A DNA stretch of 64,000 nt, taken from Actinomycetota bacterium (GTDB taxonomy: Bacteria; Actinomycetota; Acidimicrobiia; Acidimicrobiales; Iamiaceae). The stretch is taken from assembly GCA_019639075.1 (NCBI GenBank), contig JAHBSO010000003.1:124001-188000 (forward strand). The letters are read 5' to 3'. The first letter of the stretch is position 1; each line of letters begins with the position of its first letter. This document shows, in pieces, positions 61,788 to 64,000 of the stretch. Below the pieces are notes generated by a model that did not search any database, was not told where the DNA came from, and saw only the letters and a program-made list of their open reading frames with translations. Position numbers and translations under genes: made by a program.

Positions 61788-63078
61788 CGTCGAGCGTCCA
61801 CTCGTTCAGGCGGGGGCTGTCGGTCACGGGGTCGGGACCCTTCGAGGTGTCGATCCGCTGGGTCGGGTAGATGCCGCGGTGCGACGACGCGATGTAGGCG
61901 ACCACGCACCCGATGGCGAACGGCACGAGCAGGGCCGACCCGAACACCTCGGCTCCCATGATCGTGCAGGCCAGCGGGGTGTTCGCGGCCCCGGCGAACA
62001 CGGCGACGAACCCGACGGCGGCGAGGACGGGGACGGGCACGCCCAGGATCGGCGCCAGCGCGGCCCCGAGCGTGGCCCCGACGACGAACAACGGGGTGAC
62101 CTCCCCACCAGGGAACGCGCAGCCGAGCGCCACGGCCGTGAACACGATCTTCAGGACCGGCACCGCGAGACCGGTCTCGGTCCCGTCGAGGGCGTGGGTG
62201 ATGAGCGGCAAGGACAGGCCCGTGTAGTCGTACCCGAAGAGGCCGACCAGACCGAGGGTGGCGGCCCCGCCGACGGCGGTGCGCAGCGGCGGCCAACCCA
62301 CCCGGGCGACGGTGTGCCTGACGAGGTGGGTGAGCTCGACGAAGGCCACCGAGGCCAGACCGAAGACCACCCCGGCCACGGCGACCTTGCCGGCCAGCGC
62401 GGCGGTGAGGGTCGCGGTGACGGCCGGCCGGGCCGCGTGGTGGTAGCCGAGCCCGCCGACGACGAGGTCGCCGACCACCGACGCGGTGAGCGCGGGAACC
62501 AGCGCGTCGTAGCGAAGCCGGCCGACCGAGTGGACCTCCAACCCGAACACCGTGCCGGCCATCGGCACCCCGAACACCGCACCGAACCCGCCCGACAGCG
62601 CGGCGATGAGGAGGATCCGCCGGTCGTCGGGTTCCAGCCGGACCGTGCGGGAGAACCAGTCGGTCAGGCTGCCCGACATCTGCAACGCCGTGCCCTCCCG
62701 GCCCACCGAGGCACCGAAGAGGTGGCTGGCCAGCGTGCCCAGCAGGACGAGGGGCGCCATCCGACGCGGCACCCATGCCGTGGGCTCGTGGATCTCGTCG
62801 ATCAGCAGCGCGTTGCCCTGCGCCGCCCGACCGCCGAGGTGGTGGTACACGAGCCCGATCACCAGGCCGCCGATCGGCAGCGCCCACACCAGGCGCTGGT
62901 GATCGAGGCGGAGGTTGGTCACCGCGTCGAGCGCCTCGAGGAACACGTACGAGGACGCCCCGGCGAGGATGCCGGAGATCGCGCCGAGGACCACCCAGCG
63001 GACCAGGTGGGCGGAGATGCGGACCTGGTGGCGCAGGTGCTGGTACCAGGTCGGGGACACGACGTCGGGCTGGGTCAT
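61729..63078 (-). CDS. CLC-family fluoride/proton antiporter (CLC-F)
   Basis: Membrane antiporter of 449 residues with about ten or more hydrophobic helices. The first pore motif is QGNALLIDEIHEPTAWVPRRMAPLVLLGT, the fluoride-type GN-LIxDEIHxP pattern rather than the chloride GSGIP. The gating Glu stretch is GASVGREGTALQM (GREGT rather than GREGP), followed by FGVPMAGTVFG and CAFPGGEVTPLFVVGATLG. These are the marks of CLC-F proteins that export fluoride. A fluoride riboswitch 77 bases upstream on the same strand supports this strongly. ATG 63078 (MTQPDVV) is chosen with CGAGG upstream; an in-frame GTG or ATG further up would intrude into the leader. Confidence 0.9.
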   Translation of the reverse strand: MTQPDVVSPTWYQHLRHQVRISAHLVRWVVLGAISGILAGASSYVFLEALDAVTNLRLDHQRLVWALPIGGLVIGLVYHHLGGRAAQGNALLIDEIHEPTAWVPRRMAPLVLLGTLASHLFGASVGREGTALQMSGSLTDWFSRTVRLEPDDRRILLIAALSGGFGAVFGVPMAGTVFGLEVHSVGRLRYDALVPALTASVVGDLVVGGLGYHHAARPAVTATLTAALAGKVAVAGVVFGLASVAFVELTHLVRHTVARVGWPPLRTAVGGAATLGLVGLFGYDYTGLSLPLITHALDGTETGLAVPVLKIVFTAVALGCAFPGGEVTPLFVVGATLGAALAPILGVPVPVLAAVGFVAVFAGAANTPLACTIMGAEVFGSALLVPFAIGCVVAYIASSHRGIYPTQRIDTSKGPDPVTDSPRLNEWTLDVSAGSGWGSRRSLPGRARR

Positions 63079-63154
63079 GGTGCCTCGGTGCTCGAACGGA
63101 GGACCGGGTACCAGCAGGCGCGCTCCTAGCAACCGATCCGAGAAGGATGTGGTT

Positions 63155-63200
63155 GGTAGGAGCCATCAGCCCGAAGGCGGTTTCGGCTAGCCCCATAGCC
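63155..63200 (-). promoter_or_regulatory. fluoride riboswitch (crcB motif)
   Basis: The minus strand reads GGCTATGGGGCTAGCC, then GAAACCGCCTTCG, then GGCTGATGGCTCCTACC. It fits the fluoride aptamer consensus GGnGAUGGnGUnC-CC, AACCGCC and CUGAUGnCUCCU. The first stem GGCTA/TAGCC is perfect. The aptamer ends 77 bases before the CLC-F start. Between them an imperfect AACC-CATCC/GGAT-GGTT hairpin may be the expression platform. Confidence 0.87.
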
Positions 63201-63208
63201 GTGTGGTG

Positions 63209-63214
63209 AGCATA
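63209..63214 (-). promoter_or_regulatory. -10 box of the riboswitch-CLC-F transcript
   Basis: TATGCT on the minus strand ends eight bases before the first G of the riboswitch, which fits initiation right at the aptamer. The matching -35 would fall inside the 3' half of the tRNA-Val gene (63225-63301). Confidence 0.55.
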
Positions 63215-63224
63215 CCCGCCGGGG

Positions 63225-63301
63225 TGGTGGGCCATGAGGGAATCGAACCCCCGACCTCCTGCGCGTCATGCAGGCGCTCTAGCCAACTGAGCTAATGGCC
63301 C
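63225..63301 (-). tRNA. tRNA-Val (GAC)
   Basis: A 77-base cloverleaf on the minus strand: GGGCCAT acceptor, GCTC D-stem, anticodon stem CCTGC/GCAGG with loop ATGACGC (anticodon GAC), T-arm GGGGG-TTCGATT-CCCTC and an encoded CCA. Position 37 is G, which is less usual. It lies 24 bases upstream of the fluoride riboswitch on the same strand. Confidence 0.9.
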
Positions 63302-63351
63302 CGGGACCGATGACGGTAGCAGCCGTCGCCGGGCCCGCCGAAACCGTTCGA

Positions 63352-64000
63352 TCAGGCGGGGCGGAGCTCGACGACGAGGGCGCCGTAGGGGCCGTCGGGC
63401 CAGGCCAGGGCGTCGTCGACCAGCATCGGGACGGGGGTGTCGGGGCCGCGGCCGGGTGTCCGGTCGACGACCTCCCAGGCGCGACCCCGCAGCGGTTCGG
63501 GCAGCTCGACCCGGGCCGGCGCCTCGGCGGCGTCGTCGGCCGGGAACACCCAGGCGAACACCACCGCCCGCTCCCCCGCCGGGTCCAGGTGGGCCAGGGC
63601 GGCCCGGTCCGAACCGATCGGCGACACCAGGCGGTGCAGGTCGCCGTGCTGCACGAGGTCGCGGATCGCGTGGTCGTCCTCCACCGCCCGGCGACAGACC
63701 GCACGCTCGTCGTCGGTGAGCCGGCGCAGGTCCAGGTCGAACCCGAAGCGGCCGGCCATCGCCACTGCACAGCCGAACGGGATCGGGCGGTTGCCCCAGC
63801 GGGTGACGTGCGCGGCCATGGTCGATGCCGGCAGCAGGTGCGACGCACCCCACTGGATGCGGAGGCGGTCGACCGGGTCGGTGTTGTCCGAGGTCCAGAC
63901 CTCGTGGAACCAGCGCAGCGTCCCGAGCTCGGAGCGGCCGCCGCCCGAGGCGCACAGCATCAGCTCGACGTCGGGGTGGCGGCGGGCGATCTCGTCCATG
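63352..64000 (-). CDS. alpha-galactosidase (GH36-like), C-terminal part
   Basis: Partial gene running off the right edge; 216 residues of the C-terminus are seen. CASGGGRSELG and VWTSDNTDPVDRLRIQWG form the end of the GH36 catalytic barrel, with the acid/base Asp in SDNTD. The C-terminal beta domain follows (VFAWVFPADD, LPEPLRGRAWEVVDRTPG). It would hydrolyse alpha-galactosides in oligosaccharides. The true start lies beyond 64000, and an internal ATG at 63997-63999 is not the start. The tRNA gene follows on the same strand. Confidence 0.85.
   Translation of the reverse strand, partial: MDEIARRHPDVELMLCASGGGRSELGTLRWFHEVWTSDNTDPVDRLRIQWGASHLLPASTMAAHVTRWGNRPIPFGCAVAMAGRFGFDLDLRRLTDDERAVCRRAVEDDHAIRDLVQHGDLHRLVSPIGSDRAALAHLDPAGERAVVFAWVFPADDAAEAPARVELPEPLRGRAWEVVDRTPGRGPDTPVPMLVDDALAWPDGPYGALVVELRPA

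Overview
The window is about 72% GC with densely packed genes on both strands. It looks like a chromosome segment of a high-GC actinomycete. The evidence is a wax ester synthase/DGAT, an F420-type luciferase-like oxidoreductase, adjacent FhaA-like and LytR-CpsA-Psr genes, a 13E12-type (DUF222) HNH endonuclease with an actinobacterial LexA box, and GTG/TTG starts. The gene mix (several sulfatases, CitE-like lyases, dimethylformamidase-like protein, LtrA, metal-dependent hydrolase) would suit Acidimicrobiia, but that placement is an inference. I see no rRNA, CRISPR array, prophage or intact insertion sequence. No stretch over 300 bases lacks a gene; the gaps that exist mostly hold palindromic repeats or promoters.

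Layout. 0.1-15.4 kb: acyl-CoA dehydrogenase; patatin-like lipase; arylsulfatase-methyltransferase-HAD operon; two secreted hydrolases (M28 peptidase, GH5 glycosidase) with matching C-termini; Lrp regulator divergent from a rhodanese; N-acyl-D-amino-acid deacylase; second acyl-CoA dehydrogenase. 15.5-30.8 kb: dimethylformamidase-like protein, M20 amidohydrolase, CD225 and DUF2752 membrane proteins, tandem CitE-like lyases, lipoprotein esterase, aminotransferase, alkyl sulfatase, di-iron-type hydrolase, asparagine-synthetase-like enzyme with a 75-residue partner, LtrA and a CAP lipoprotein. 30.9-40.7 kb: methyltransferases, a frameshifted ECF sigma factor with a membrane beta-propeller protein, ankyrin protein, APH-like kinase, metallo-beta-lactamase/TetR pair around a perfect operator, a disrupted SOS-controlled HNH endonuclease, a TerB/Coq4-like/UBP-finger protein and tRNA-Val(CAC). 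40.7-51.4 kb: DnaJ membrane protein, hydroxyacid dehydrogenase, MFS exporter, RNB ribonuclease, FHA-LCP operon, M15 peptidase, HerA-like ATPase, ribokinase divergent from nucleoside hydrolase. 51.5-64 kb: WS/DGAT-aminotransferase-sulfatase-amidotransferase-beta-lactamase run, LLM oxidoreductase, RmlD-like reductase, a fluoride riboswitch controlling a CLC-F antiporter, tRNA-Val(GAC), and the C-terminal part of an alpha-galactosidase.

How the genes work together. Much of the window is catabolic: sulfate removal (three different sulfatase classes), glycan cleavage (GH5, alpha-galactosidase), peptide and amide hydrolysis, and fatty acyl oxidation versus storage (two acyl-CoA dehydrogenases, WS/DGAT). 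Nucleoside hydrolase plus ribokinase form a ribose salvage pair. FHA, LCP, M15 and RmlD-like genes belong to envelope biology.

Two genome-wide habits stand out. At least fifteen genes carry a TANNNT -10 box ending only 6-8 nt before the start codon, so leaderless mRNAs appear to be the normal mode here. Several unrelated families of long palindromes occur in pairs around single genes, or inserted into genes (an HNH gene, and in frame in an alkyl sulfatase), which marks them as mobile palindromic elements.
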